Assembly: GCA_039029355.1 (NCBI GenBank)
Contig: JBCCGI010000015.1
Location: 61,275-125,274, forward strand
Length of the DNA: 64,000 nucleotides
DNA from: JBCCGI01 sp039029355
GTDB taxonomy: Bacteria; Planctomycetota; UBA1135; GCA-002686595
Direction of reading: 5' to 3'
Shown here: positions 1 to 9,227 of the stretch, piece after piece
Position numbering within the stretch: the first letter of the stretch is position 1
Layout of the letters: every line of letters begins with the position of its first letter
Notes under the pieces: model-generated
The model's input: only the letters and a program-made list of their open reading frames with translations
The model's database searches: none
Told to the model about the DNA's origin: nothing
Position numbers and translations under genes: made by a program

Positions 1-647
1 TGCTCGTGGGTGGCGTCCTGCTCCTCCTGGCGGAACACGCGGCCGGGCACGATGGCGCGGATCGGGGGCTCGCCGGCCTGCATCGCGCGCACCTGCACCG
101 GCGAGGTGTGCGTGCGCAGCAGCAGCCGGTCCGAGCCTTCGGGGGCCGAGCCGGGAGCCTGGCACCAGATGGTGTCGTACTCCTCGCGCGCCGGGTGGTC
201 GGGGTGGAAGTTGAGCGCCTCGAAGTTGAAGTAGTCGCGCTCGACCTCGGGGCCGTCGAGCACCGCGTAGCCCATCGACACGAAGACGTCCTCGACGTCG
301 CGCCGGACCAGCGTCAACGGGTGCAGCGAGCCGCGCTCGACCGGCGCCGGCGGCAGCGTCGGGTCGAAGCCCGCGCCGGAGCGCTCGGCCGCCAGGAGCT
401 CGGCTTCGATCGCCTCGCGTCGCGCCGCGATCGCGGCGACCACGGCGCCCTTCACGACGTTCACCGCCTTGCCGAAGCCGGGGCGGTCCTCCGGCGGCAG
501 CGAGGGGATCTTCGCGAGCAGGCCGGCGATCCCGCCGCCCTTCTCCACCGTGTCGCGCTCGACGCGGCGGAGCGCCTCGAGGTCCTCCGCCGCCTGAACC
601 GCGGCGAGGGCCTCCTGTTTCTTGCCTTCCAGCTCCTCGGCGTTCAT
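1..647 (-). CDS. pheS: Phenylalanyl-tRNA synthetase alpha subunit, 5' part (C-terminus beyond the window)
   Basis: PheS is the catalytic alpha subunit of the cytoplasmic alpha2beta2 enzyme that charges tRNA-Phe. About 215 N-terminal residues are visible, starting MNAEELEGKKQ. A charged helical N-terminal arm for tRNA contact is followed by the start of the class II core, with the family-typical stretches GYAVLDGPEVE, ALNFHPDHPAR and, near the window edge, the motif 2 sequence VFRQEEQDATHE. The ATG used is the first in frame upstream of the recognisable arm. It lies 189 nt downstream of rplT in the same direction, matching the widespread rpmI-rplT-pheS order. The frame is open to the window edge, so this is a cut gene and not a broken one. 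Confidence 0.95.
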   Translation of the reverse strand, partial: MNAEELEGKKQEALAAVQAAEDLEALRRVERDTVEKGGGIAGLLAKIPSLPPEDRPGFGKAVNVVKGAVVAAIAARREAIEAELLAAERSGAGFDPTLPPAPVERGSLHPLTLVRRDVEDVFVSMGYAVLDGPEVERDYFNFEALNFHPDHPAREEYDTIWCQAPGSAPEGSDRLLLRTHTSPVQVRAMQAGEPPIRAIVPGRVFRQEEQDATHE

Positions 648-836
648 CGGTCGATCCCTCGAAGAGGACTCGGGACGTACGCCGGGCGCGCTACGCAGCC
701 GCGCGCCCGACGCGATGGGATACGTTGCGGCGAGCGGGCCGCGGCGCCTCGCGGAGGAAGCGCGAGCCGGAACTCCAACGCGCACGCCGGAGCTCCCGCT
801 CCGACGCGCACGCGTGCACGGAGTGTCCGCGGGCCG

Positions 837-1208
837 CTAGGCCACGGCCGCGCCGTCCAGCGCTCCCTTGGCCGTCTCGACCAGGGAGTCGAACGCGGCG
901 GGGTCGTGGATCGCGAGCTCGGACAGCTGCTTGCGGTTGAGTTCGACGCCGGCCTTCTTGAGGCCGGCGATAAAGCGCGAATAGGTCATCCCCCGCATCC
1001 GCGCCGCAGCGTTGATCCGCACGATCCAGAGGCGCCGGAACTGACGCTTCTTCTGGCGGCGATCGCGGTAGGAGTACGCCCACGCGCGAACCACCGACTC
1101 GCGCACGGTCCGCCAGAGCTTGGAACGCCCTCCGCGGAAGCCACGCGCACGCTTGAAGAACCGAACTTTCTTGCGCCGTCTCGGGGCGCCGTAGGTCACA
1201 CGCACCAT
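837..1208 (-). CDS. rplT: 50S ribosomal protein L20
   Basis: L20 binds 23S rRNA early in large-subunit assembly and in many bacteria represses its own operon. The 123-aa product has the basic N-terminal extension typical of L20 (VRVTYGAPRRRKK, then FFKRARGFRGGR) and the conserved globular part with RRLWIVRINAAARMRG and LNRKQLSELA. Length is normal for the family (about 115-125 aa). A GAGGA stretch just before the ATG can serve as ribosome-binding site. It follows rpmI by 10 nt, so the two are surely cotranscribed. No L20-binding leader could be identified by eye. Confidence 0.97.
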   Translation of the reverse strand: MVRVTYGAPRRRKKVRFFKRARGFRGGRSKLWRTVRESVVRAWAYSYRDRRQKKRQFRRLWIVRINAAARMRGMTYSRFIAGLKKAGVELNRKQLSELAIHDPAAFDSLVETAKGALDGAAVA

Positions 1209-1218
1209 AGATCGATCC

Positions 1219-1407
1219 TCACATCATCTTCTTCATGAGGCGCGCCCAGGCACCCTCGAGCACGATGGCTCGACGGAGGGTGCGGCGCTCCTTGCCGTTG
1301 TGGATCGCGTGCATGTGGCCTCGGAACGGCCGGCTGCATTTCACCTTGCCGTTCTTGGTGACGCGGAAGCGCCGCTTCACCGAGCCTTTGGTCTTGATCT
1401 TGGGCAT
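1219..1407 (-). CDS. rpmI: 50S ribosomal protein L35
   Basis: This small basic protein of the large ribosomal subunit has 62 residues, begins MPKIKTKGSVKRRF and ends LMKKMM; the L35 signature KxKTxxSxxKRF is clear. A GGAG element lies a few bases before the ATG. It is the first gene of an rpmI-rplT-pheS set. Unlike the usual arrangement, infC is not immediately upstream but about 8 kb away, so rpmI probably needs its own promoter in the gap that separates it from the divergent regulator gene. Confidence 0.96.
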   Translation of the reverse strand: MPKIKTKGSVKRRFRVTKNGKVKCSRPFRGHMHAIHNGKERRTLRRAIVLEGAWARLMKKMM

Positions 1408-1734
1408 GTCGTCTCCAGTCAGGTCCCCGGTCGCTGGTTGCCCAACCGCTGTGGGGAGTCCGAGGCCCGGCGGCCTCCGGAGCTTTGAAAAGGGCCGCGT
1501 AGGCTACACGTGCGCCGGGCCGCCGCAAAGCCCGGCCCGGCGGATTCCTGGACGGCGCTGCCGGCCGCCCCCACGCGGTCCGCCACCGCCAGGCCAACCC
1601 CAAGATCCACAACACTTTAGGGCCTGCGACCGCAGTGCGAGCGTCCACAATGTCGACACCCCTACTACCGGCTCGCCAGGGGCCGCCTAGGGCTCGAAAT
1701 AGACTCGCCTGCGGTCCCCGCTGTCCGCCCAGCG
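1408..1734. other. Divergent intergenic region between rpmI and the 1608-aa regulator gene
   Basis: No gene is supported in these 327 bases. The region should carry promoters for rpmI (leftward) and for the large regulator (rightward). A short GC-rich hairpin can form between the 7-mers at 1514-1520 and 1530-1536. The stretch just upstream of the regulator ATG (around 1693-1705) is locally AT-richer than its surroundings, but no convincing -35/-10 pair could be assigned on either strand. Confidence 0.5.
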
Positions 1735-4700
1735 ATGAATCTCGACGCCCCCCTTCCGCCCGGACTCGAGCTCGAGCGCGTCCTGCGCAGCTCGGAGCGC
1801 TCGATGGTGCTCCAGGTCCGGCGCGGAGAGGAGCGCCTGGTGCTCCGCATCGGGAACGACCTCGGGCTGCTCGCGAGCGAGGTCATGCCCTTCTCCAACC
1901 TCGCGGGCGCGGGGCTGGTCGCGCCGGTCGAGTGGGGCGAGACCGCCGAGGGCAAGCCCTACGTGCTGCGGCCCTACGTCGAGGGCGAGCGCTTCGACCG
2001 GGCCGCCGCCGGGGCGCCGGCGGAGCGCGTGGCGGGCTGGGTGCGCTCCCTGCTCCAGACGCTGGCGGCGCTGCACGCCCAGGGGCTGGTCCACCGCGAC
2101 GTCAAGGCCGGGAACGTGCTCGTCGGCCAGGACGCGGTGCACCTGATCGACCTCGAGCTGCTGCAGCCCGAGCACGAGGCCGGCGCGGCGGCCGGCTCGC
2201 GCTTCCACCTGGCGCCCGAGGTCCTGCTCGGCCAGCCCGCACGCCCCGCGGGCGACCTCTTCTCGCTGGGAGCGATGCTCGCCTTCGCGCTGTGCGGCGC
2301 GCCGTCGCCCGCCTTCCACGAGCGCTTCCCCGCGGCCTCGTTCTGGGAGGCCGCCGGCCTCGACCACGCCCGCCTCCCGGGCGAGCTCGCGCCGCTGGTG
2401 CTCGCCCTGGTGCGGCGGCACCCGCACGACCGGCCGGCCTCGGCGGCGGTCGCCTCCGGCCTGCTCGCAGGGCCGGCGGAGCCTCCCTCCGAGGCCCGCG
2501 CGCTGCAGCTGCCGCTGCTCGCCGGCAGCGACGAGCCGGTGCAGGAGGTGCTCGCGGCGCTCGGACCGGCGCCCGGCGGGCACGGGCTGGTCGTCGTTGT
2601 CGCGGTGGAGGACGACTGCGAGGTCGACGACGTCGCGGCCGAGATCCACCTGCGGCTGACCGCCGCGGGACGCCGCGTGCGCCGCGGCGCATCGACGCGG
2701 GCTCCGGCCGGCGCCCCGGGCTTCGACGCCGAGCTCGTGTCGGCGGCGGAGCGCGAAGAAGCCGTCGAGCGGCTGCGCGCGGCCGCGCTCGAACGCGAGG
2801 CTCCGCGCATCCTGGTCTTCGCGCGCTCCGCGGCCCAGGCGGCGCTGGCGCGGGTGGAACAGGAGCTCGAGCGATCCGAGCTGGACGGCATGGCGCTGGT
2901 CTCCTTCCCCACCGTGTCGGCCGAGGCCTTGGAGGCCCACATCGCCGCGCTTAGCGAGGGCGCCAGCCCGTCGGCCGCGCGCAGCCTGGCCCGCTCGCTG
3001 GTGGAGCGCACCGGCGGCCGGCGGCCGGCGCTCAACCTCCTGCTCACGCGCGCCGAGGCGCTGGGCGTCGTGCGCCGCGCCGGCGCCGGCTGGGCGCTGC
3101 TGCTGGCGGAGTGGCCCACCCAGGGCGCGCAGGAGGACGAACACGCGACGGTCTTCGCGGAGCTCAGCGCGGGGGCCCGCGAGCTGCTCGGCGCCGCCGC
3201 GCTGCTCGGCGGACGGGCGACGCCCGCGGACCTGGCGGCGGTCACCGGGGATCCCGACCTCGCGTCGCGGGCGATCGGCGAGCTGCACCGGCGCGGCGTG
3301 CTCGACGCGGGCCTCGCGGCCGAGGGCCGGCTCCTGGTCACCGAGCCGCGTTGGCTCTCCACCGCGCTCGCGCTCACGCCCGCCGCGCACCGCGAGCGGC
3401 TCACCCGCGCGTGCGTCGACCAGCTCCGCGCCCGTGGCGTGCCGGCGCGCGACACGGCCCGGCTCGAGGTGTCGCTCGCGCGCACCGAGCCCGAGCTGAT
3501 GCGGCTGCTCGACCGTGCTGACGAGCACCGCGTGGCCGGCGCCCTCGGCCACGCGCGCGGTCTGGCGCGCGACGTCGAGGACCGCGCCGGGCCACAGATG
3601 AGCGGCGTCCGCGAGCGGGCCGCCCTGCTGCAGGCGCGGCTCGAGCTCGCCCAGGGCAACGCCGAGCACTCGATGGAGCACGTCCACCGCGCCTTCGGGC
3701 GCGAGCTGTCGGGCGCGCGCGCCGAGGCGCTGCTCGTCGCCGCCGAGGCGTCGGAGCTCGCCGGCGACCGGGGGGGCGCGCGCCAGCTGTACGAGCGCGC
3801 GCTCGACCTGACGACCTCGAGCGAAGAGACCCTGCGGGCGGTCGTCGGGGTCGGCTACGGGCTCTGGCTCGACGGCGACGCCGAGGCCGCGCTCGCGCGT
3901 ATCGACGGGCGCCCCGAGGAGGCCGACCCGGACGAGCCGGCGGGCGCACTGCTCAACCTGCGCGCCGGCGCGCTGGCCGATCTCGGCCGGCACGACCAGG
4001 CCCTGGCCGCACTCGGCCAGGCGATGGAGCGCGCCCAGAAGAGCGGCGACCCGACGCTGCTGGGACGCACGCAGCTCAACCGCGGCTTCGCGCTGCGCCG
4101 CATGGGGCGTCCGGCGGAAGCGGTCGCGGCGCTCGAGGCCGCGGCCCGGGCCTTCGACCGCGCGGACAACGTCAAGCTGCGCGCGCTAGCGGCGGCGAAC
4201 CTCGGCGTCCTGCACCGCGACCTCGGGCACCTGGTCGAGGCCCGCGCGCGAACCGAGGAGAGCCTGCTGCTGCGGCGGCGCGTCGGCGACGCGTACGGGA
4301 TCGGCGTGAGCAACGCGAACCTCGGAGCGATCGCGCTCGACTCCGGCCAGCTGACCGCCGCCCTGGGTCAGCTGCAACGCGCGCGGACGCTCCTCGCCGC
4401 GGGCGGCTACGAGACCGAGCTGCGCCTGGCCGAGGCGCACGAGGCCATCGCGCTGGCCCTGGCCGGCCGGAGCACCGAGGCACGGGAGCGACTCGCCGCC
4501 GATGGGGCCGGCGCGGCGGCGCGCGCGAAGCCGCTGCTCGCGGCGCGGGCGAGCGCGGTGGTCGAGCTCTGCGCGGGCAACGAGACCGCGGCGCGCGACG
4601 GGCTGCGCGCGGCCTGCACCGGCGCGCGCGAAGGCTCCGACCTCGCCGAGGAGCTGCGGAGCGCGGCGCTTTGGGTGCGGCTGGACGGATCCAGCCCCGA

Positions 4701-6561
4701 GGCCCGGGCGCGGCTCCGCCGGGCGGCCGACGCCCTGGGCGAGACGCGCCGGGCCGAGGCCGAGTGGCACCTCGAGGGCGCCAGCGGCGACGCGGGGTCC
4801 GGCCGCCTGGAGGCCTGGCTCGTCCGCTTCGAGTCCTCGGGCCGCACCGACCTGGTCCACGCGGTGGCGTTGTGCCTGGCGCACTCTCTGCACAACGAGG
4901 GGCGCCGCGCGGCGCGCCGCGCCGCGATGGCCCGGGCCGTGGACGCGACCGACGCCCTCACCGACGGGCTGCCGGCCGCCGAGCACGAGGCCGCGCTGGC
5001 GCGCATCGGGCGGTTGTCGGGAACGCAGCCCGTCGCGCCGCCGGCGGTGAACCCGGCGGTCGACTGGCTCGTGGACTGGAACCGCCGGCTGGCCGAGGAC
5101 CACGACCTCGCAGGCCTGCTGCGGGCGACGGTCGACATGGCGGTCGAGCTGACCTCGGCGCGCGGCGGGTTCCTGGTGCTGCTCGAGGGCGATGAGATCG
5201 AGATCCAGGTCGCGCGCGACTTCGACCACGAGTCGGTACCGCTCGCCGAGGCGCGCTTCTCGCGCACCGTCGTACGCGAGGCGATCCGCACGCAGGCTCC
5301 GGTCGTCGCCTCGAACGTCGCGTCCGACCCGCGCTTCACCCAGGCCGACAGCATCAAGGACCTGGGCTTCCGCTCGGTGCTCTGCGTCCCGCTGCCCACC
5401 ATCGACGGGCTCTCGGGCGCGCTCTACCTCGACAGCGCCGACCGGAGCGCGATGTTCGACCGCTTCGACGGCCAGGCCATGCGGCCGCTCGCCGACCAGG
5501 CCGCGATCGCGGTCACGAACCTCAGGCGGCGGGCCGAGGTCGAGCGCCTCAACGCGAGCCTGCGCTCGCAGATCGTCTACCGCGACGACGAGCTCGGCAA
5601 GATGCGCCGGCTGCTGCGGCGCGAGGGCCAGGTCCCGCCGATCGGTGGCCTGACGGGCGAGAGCGCGCCGATGCGCGAGCTCTTCGACGCGATCGCGCGC
5701 TTCGCCCCCACCGACCTGTCGGTGCTCCTGGAGGGCCCCCTGGGCGCCGAGCAACCCGCGGTAGCGCGCGCCATCCACGAGCACAGCGAGCGCACCGGCG
5801 CGCCCTTCGTATTCGTCAACGCGGGCGCCCTCCCCGAGCGCGAGCTGACGGAGGAGCTGTTCGGGTATGCCAAGGGCGCCTTCGAGGGCGCCGGCCGCAG
5901 TCGGCTCGGGCTCCTCGCGCGCGCTCACCGCGGCACGCTGTTCCTCGACGCGGTCGACGAGCTCTCCGAGGCGCTGCAGCGCCAGCTGTACCAGGCGCTC
6001 GACCACGGCAAGTTCCGCGCGGCGGGCTCGCGTTCCTGGCGCGCCTGCGACGTGCGGATCGTCTCGACCGCGCGGCGCGGGCTCGACGCGCTGGTGGCCG
6101 GCGGCTTCCACCCCGACCTGGCGCAGCACCTCGGCGCGGTGCGGCTGGCCCTGCCCTCGCTCGCGGACCGCACCGAGGACGTCCCGCTGCTCGCGCAGCG
6201 GCAGTTCGACGAGCTCAACGACAAGCTCGGCCGCTCGAAGACCATCTCCGACGCCGTCCTGCAGGCCCTGGCACGGCGTCCCTGGCCCGGCGAGCTGCGC
6301 GAGCTCAACAACGAGGTGTCGCGCCTCTACCACCTGTGCGACGCCGCGCTCGACCGCCCCGAGCTGATGCGCGCCCCCGAGCCCAGGGGCGAGACCGAGG
6401 ACGCGATGCCGGCCTCGTTCCGGCTGGACGACGTGGAGCGCGCGGCGATCGCACGCGCGCTCACCGCGACCGGCAACAACAAGGAGCGGGCCGCGCGGCT
6501 GCTCGGGATCAGCCGCGCCGGCCTCTACAAGAAGCTGCGCCGACTCGGGCTCGCCGAGTAG
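1735..6561 (+). CDS. Giant multidomain regulator: protein-kinase-like, STAND-like, TPR, GAF, sigma-54 AAA-like and Fis-type HTH
   Basis: A cytosolic 1608-aa protein with no membrane segment or signal peptide. Order: protein-kinase fold (about 10-260; HRDVKAGN at 120-127), STAND-like NTPase region (about 270-560), TPR-rich superhelix (about 640-1090), GAF domain (about 1115-1280), AAA+ domain of the sigma-54 activator type (about 1300-1535) and a Fis-type helix-turn-helix (1566-1608; NNKERAARLLGISRAGL). All three nucleotide-binding parts look impaired. The kinase VAIK lysine is Arg38 and DFG reads DLE. The STAND P-loop region reads VEDDCEVDDV. The AAA Walker A reads GPLGAEQP, Walker B FLDAVDE, GAFTGA is GAFEGA, and both arginine-finger positions are His in FHPDLAQHL. 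The kinase HRD aspartate survives, so residual kinase activity is possible. It is probably a signal-sensing DNA-binding scaffold, not a sigma-54 activator. It ends 5 bp from the convergent neighbour. Confidence 0.85.
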   Translation: MNLDAPLPPGLELERVLRSSERSMVLQVRRGEERLVLRIGNDLGLLASEVMPFSNLAGAGLVAPVEWGETAEGKPYVLRPYVEGERFDRAAAGAPAERVAGWVRSLLQTLAALHAQGLVHRDVKAGNVLVGQDAVHLIDLELLQPEHEAGAAAGSRFHLAPEVLLGQPARPAGDLFSLGAMLAFALCGAPSPAFHERFPAASFWEAAGLDHARLPGELAPLVLALVRRHPHDRPASAAVASGLLAGPAEPPSEARALQLPLLAGSDEPVQEVLAALGPAPGGHGLVVVVAVEDDCEVDDVAAEIHLRLTAAGRRVRRGASTRAPAGAPGFDAELVSAAEREEAVERLRAAALEREAPRILVFARSAAQAALARVEQELERSELDGMALVSFPTVSAEALEAHIAALSEGASPSAARSLARSLVERTGGRRPALNLLLTRAEALGVVRRAGAGWALLLAEWPTQGAQEDEHATVFAELSAGARELLGAAALLGGRATPADLAAVTGDPDLASRAIGELHRRGVLDAGLAAEGRLLVTEPRWLSTALALTPAAHRERLTRACVDQLRARGVPARDTARLEVSLARTEPELMRLLDRADEHRVAGALGHARGLARDVEDRAGPQMSGVRERAALLQARLELAQGNAEHSMEHVHRAFGRELSGARAEALLVAAEASELAGDRGGARQLYERALDLTTSSEETLRAVVGVGYGLWLDGDAEAALARIDGRPEEADPDEPAGALLNLRAGALADLGRHDQALAALGQAMERAQKSGDPTLLGRTQLNRGFALRRMGRPAEAVAALEAAARAFDRADNVKLRALAAANLGVLHRDLGHLVEARARTEESLLLRRRVGDAYGIGVSNANLGAIALDSGQLTAALGQLQRARTLLAAGGYETELRLAEAHEAIALALAGRSTEARERLAADGAGAAARAKPLLAARASAVVELCAGNETAARDGLRAACTGAREGSDLAEELRSAALWVRLDGSSPEARARLRRAADALGETRRAEAEWHLEGASGDAGSGRLEAWLVRFESSGRTDLVHAVALCLAHSLHNEGRRAARRAAMARAVDATDALTDGLPAAEHEAALARIGRLSGTQPVAPPAVNPAVDWLVDWNRRLAEDHDLAGLLRATVDMAVELTSARGGFLVLLEGDEIEIQVARDFDHESVPLAEARFSRTVVREAIRTQAPVVASNVASDPRFTQADSIKDLGFRSVLCVPLPTIDGLSGALYLDSADRSAMFDRFDGQAMRPLADQAAIAVTNLRRRAEVERLNASLRSQIVYRDDELGKMRRLLRREGQVPPIGGLTGESAPMRELFDAIARFAPTDLSVLLEGPLGAEQPAVARAIHEHSERTGAPFVFVNAGALPERELTEELFGYAKGAFEGAGRSRLGLLARAHRGTLFLDAVDELSEALQRQLYQALDHGKFRAAGSRSWRACDVRIVSTARRGLDALVAGGFHPDLAQHLGAVRLALPSLADRTEDVPLLAQRQFDELNDKLGRSKTISDAVLQALARRPWPGELRELNNEVSRLYHLCDAALDRPELMRAPEPRGETEDAMPASFRLDDVERAAIARALTATGNNKERAARLLGISRAGLYKKLRRLGLAE

Positions 6562-6566
6562 CGCCC

Positions 6567-9227
6567 CTAGTACGCGAGCGGCAACACGTCGTCCGCCCAA
6601 ACGCCCAGGCTGAAGGCGTAGCCGCCGGGCAGGAGCTGGATCAGCTCCGACTGCCCGCCTTGGGTCTCCTGGGTGTAGAACAGTCGGCCGCCGGGAGCGA
6701 AGGCGAGCGTGGCGGAGAAGGCCGCGCTCGACGCGACCTCGACCGCAGTGGCGGTCGGGACGTCGAGCAGGTAGAGCCGCTCCTCGCCCCCCGGGTCGAC
6801 CGCGACGAAGGCGAGGCCGCCTCCGGCGCTCGCGGCGTAGCGCTCGACCGACGCTCCGGCCGCGAGCTCTAGGGCCAGGACGGCCTGGTCGCCGCCAGGC
6901 CCGGCGGCCCGCACCCGGGGGCCGGACGCGAGCGGCTCGCAGCCGTCGCCGGTGTAGACGAACTCGAGCTCGCGCGGGTCGCCGTACTTGCAGGCGTCGC
7001 CAGCTGCGGCGCCGGACTCCAGGGCGCCGCCGACCAGCTCGAACCCGCCGTAGAGGTCGCCCAGCACGAGCGGCTCCGAGCACGAGGTGTGGAACTTCAC
7101 CGACCCGAGCAGGTCGCCCTGGTCGTCGAAGGCGTGCAGATGGGTGTCCTTGCCGAGCTTGTATTCGCCCGCCTCCTCGGCGTCGAGCACGAAGGTGTCG
7201 CCGACGTGCACGATGACCTCGCACCAGACGTTGGCGTTCGGGTGGGTCGGGTTGGACTTGTTCGTCGCGCGCAGGTGGATCCAGGGTGCATCGGGCACCC
7301 CCGAGCACTTGACCTTGCTCCCCTGCTCGTGGCTCATCACGCCGCAGCCGCCGCCGACGTAGCGCATCGTGAGGCCGATCGGATCGCCGCTGTACTCCAT
7401 GCAAAGGTCGGTCTCGCCCGACGTGGGCTCGTACTCGCCGGTGAAGTCGACCAGCGTCGACGCGCCGAAGCGGTCGCCGATCAGGAGCGGCTCCGAGCAC
7501 GAGGTGTGGAACTTCACCGTCTGCAGGACCTGGTCGGTCGCGTCGAGCACGTGCAGGTAGGTGTCGTGCGCGATCTCGTGCGCGCCCTCGGCGGTGGCGT
7601 CGAGCGTGAACGTGCCGCCCGGGCTGACCGTGCCGTCGAACCAGACCTTGGCGTCGTGGGCGAAGGCGTCGGACTTGTTGCTGCCGACGATCCGCACGGG
7701 GCCGTCCGGCAGCGCGACGCCGCTGCAGTCGACCTCGGCGGAATCCTGGGCGTACGGCGGGTCGGGCTCGCCCTCGGTGGCCTGCACGAGCAGACCGCCG
7801 GTGCTGCCGACGAGCGTCGGCGCCGCCGACAGCGCCGGCAGCAGGAGCTCGTGGTTCGGGAGATAGCTCTGCTCCCCGCCGTCGACGAGGAACGACGAGA
7901 GCTCGCGGTCGCCCGCGTCGGAGTCGCCGAGCAGCAGGAAGCAATCGCCGAGCGGCCCCACCAGCGCCTCGTCGAACGCGAGCGTGCCGTTGGCCGCGAA
8001 GGGCGGGTACTTCTCGCCGCTGGTGCGCGTGACGTTGGAGAGCCCGGGCGCGGCGAAGCTCGCCAGGTCGATCGCGTACATGTCCGCCGCCCGCAGCTCG
8101 TCGTCCTGCACGAAGTCGCCGCCCGCGTGCGTATCGCCGGCGAAGAAGCACAGCACCTCGGGGAACCCGAAGGCCAGCACGCCGATGCTGTCGATGTAGT
8201 TGGCGAAGGTGCCGGACTCGGTCAGCTCGGCCGGCGGCTCGCCGGTCCCGACGCGCGTGACGCGGAGCTCGTGGTCGGGACCGACCTCCTCACGGAACGC
8301 CACCAGGGAGGCGTCGGGCGAGACGGCGACCCAGGGGCCGAGCGGGTGGTCGAGCGCCGGCGGGCTGTAGTCGCCGTAGCCGAAGCTCACGGGCTGGACG
8401 CCACCGTCGGCGCGGTCGAGCAGCAGCGCGCGCTGGCCGCCCGCGTCCTCGAGCGTGAAGACGACGCCGCCGCCGCCGGTCGCGAGGACAAGCTCGGGCA
8501 GGGCAGTCCCCGCGAGCCCGGGCTCGATCGCCAGCGGCACCACACCGGGCGCGAAGGCGGCGCGCTGCAGGACGCCGCCCGCGACGAACCAGCAGGCCGC
8601 TGGGGAGACGCGCAACGACGCGCCGACGACGTCTAGGGGCTCCAGCGTCGAGGTGAGGCAGACGGAGGTGCCCGCCGGCTCCAGATCGACCGCGAACACG
8701 TCGCCGCCGGCGGCTGGGGGGCTGGCCGCGATCAGGCGCGCCCCGTCGGGAGCGACGTGCACGCCCGCCAGCAGGCCGGGCTCGCCACCGGGCCCGTCCG
8801 TCACCGACAAGAGGAGCTCCGGAGCCCCCAGACGCCGCACGAGCAGCAGCGCCGTTGCCCCGCCGAGCTCCAGGCGATAGACCGCCCCGCCGCCCGGCAG
8901 CGCCACGTGCGGCGTCGGAGATCCGGCGCCGCCCTGCAAGGGCAGGTCCACGCGCAGGCGGTCCTTGGCGGGATAGCCGACCAGCTCGATCGGCAGGAAA
9001 GTCGCGCCGGCGAGCACCTTGGTCTTCTGCAGCGTCGCGGGGCTCAGGGCCCAGATCTCGTAGCTGGCCCCCGCCTTGCGGGCGAGCGGCACGAGCTCGC
9101 GGCGCAGCGGGTCAAGCTCCTCGGTCGCGGTGGCCTGGGCCCACGGCACGGCGGAGGTCGCGAAGGAGAGAAGCAGCGGGAGGAGGCGGGTCGGACGTGC
9201 GTTGCTGAGCGTGGGGAGCGTGCGCAT
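6567..9227 (-). CDS. Secreted protein with TolB-like N-terminal half and two HTSCSEPL repeat domains
   Basis: An 886-aa exported protein of unknown function. I chose the ATG that begins MRTLPTLSNARP because it gives a signal peptide (basic start, LLPLLLSF core, AWAQA-type cleavage region); the frame stays open upstream but looks non-coding. Residues about 40-480 contain repeated segments of the kind VAPDGARLIAAS and VSPDASLVAF, like TolB/WD40 propeller blades. Two cysteine-containing domains of about 139 aa follow, each with KVWFDG/NVWCEV, DTYLHV/DTHLHAF and a near-identical VKFHTSCSEPL; I believe this repeat type occurs in other secreted bacterial proteins. A C-terminal propeller-like part follows. 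It lies between infC and rpmI, where no gene normally sits. Confidence 0.8.
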   Translation of the reverse strand: MRTLPTLSNARPTRLLPLLLSFATSAVPWAQATATEELDPLRRELVPLARKAGASYEIWALSPATLQKTKVLAGATFLPIELVGYPAKDRLRVDLPLQGGAGSPTPHVALPGGGAVYRLELGGATALLLVRRLGAPELLLSVTDGPGGEPGLLAGVHVAPDGARLIAASPPAAGGDVFAVDLEPAGTSVCLTSTLEPLDVVGASLRVSPAACWFVAGGVLQRAAFAPGVVPLAIEPGLAGTALPELVLATGGGGVVFTLEDAGGQRALLLDRADGGVQPVSFGYGDYSPPALDHPLGPWVAVSPDASLVAFREEVGPDHELRVTRVGTGEPPAELTESGTFANYIDSIGVLAFGFPEVLCFFAGDTHAGGDFVQDDELRAADMYAIDLASFAAPGLSNVTRTSGEKYPPFAANGTLAFDEALVGPLGDCFLLLGDSDAGDRELSSFLVDGGEQSYLPNHELLLPALSAAPTLVGSTGGLLVQATEGEPDPPYAQDSAEVDCSGVALPDGPVRIVGSNKSDAFAHDAKVWFDGTVSPGGTFTLDATAEGAHEIAHDTYLHVLDATDQVLQTVKFHTSCSEPLLIGDRFGASTLVDFTGEYEPTSGETDLCMEYSGDPIGLTMRYVGGGCGVMSHEQGSKVKCSGVPDAPWIHLRATNKSNPTHPNANVWCEVIVHVGDTFVLDAEEAGEYKLGKDTHLHAFDDQGDLLGSVKFHTSCSEPLVLGDLYGGFELVGGALESGAAAGDACKYGDPRELEFVYTGDGCEPLASGPRVRAAGPGGDQAVLALELAAGASVERYAASAGGGLAFVAVDPGGEERLYLLDVPTATAVEVASSAAFSATLAFAPGGRLFYTQETQGGQSELIQLLPGGYAFSLGVWADDVLPLAY
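7068..7102 (-). repeat. 35-bp direct repeat, copy 1 (encodes VKFHTSCSEPL)
   Basis: Identical over 35 bases to 7485-7519. It encodes the conserved core of the second of two tandem domains in the secreted 886-aa protein. Perfect nucleotide identity inside an otherwise diverged duplication suggests recent conversion or strong constraint. Confidence 0.85.
7485..7519 (-). repeat. 35-bp direct repeat, copy 2 (encodes VKFHTSCSEPL)
   Basis: Partner of the copy at 7068-7102, spaced 417 bp (139 codons) away, which is the period of the duplicated cysteine-containing domain. Confidence 0.85.

Noticed and set aside
6..1238. A 410-residue plus-strand frame over pheS and rplT
   Set aside because: Shadow of two well-identified minus-strand genes.
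4186..8151. A 1321-residue open frame on the minus strand spanning the regulator and secreted-protein genes
   Set aside because: Arg/Ala/Gly-rich and crosses two real genes in the wrong frame; no motif is seen.
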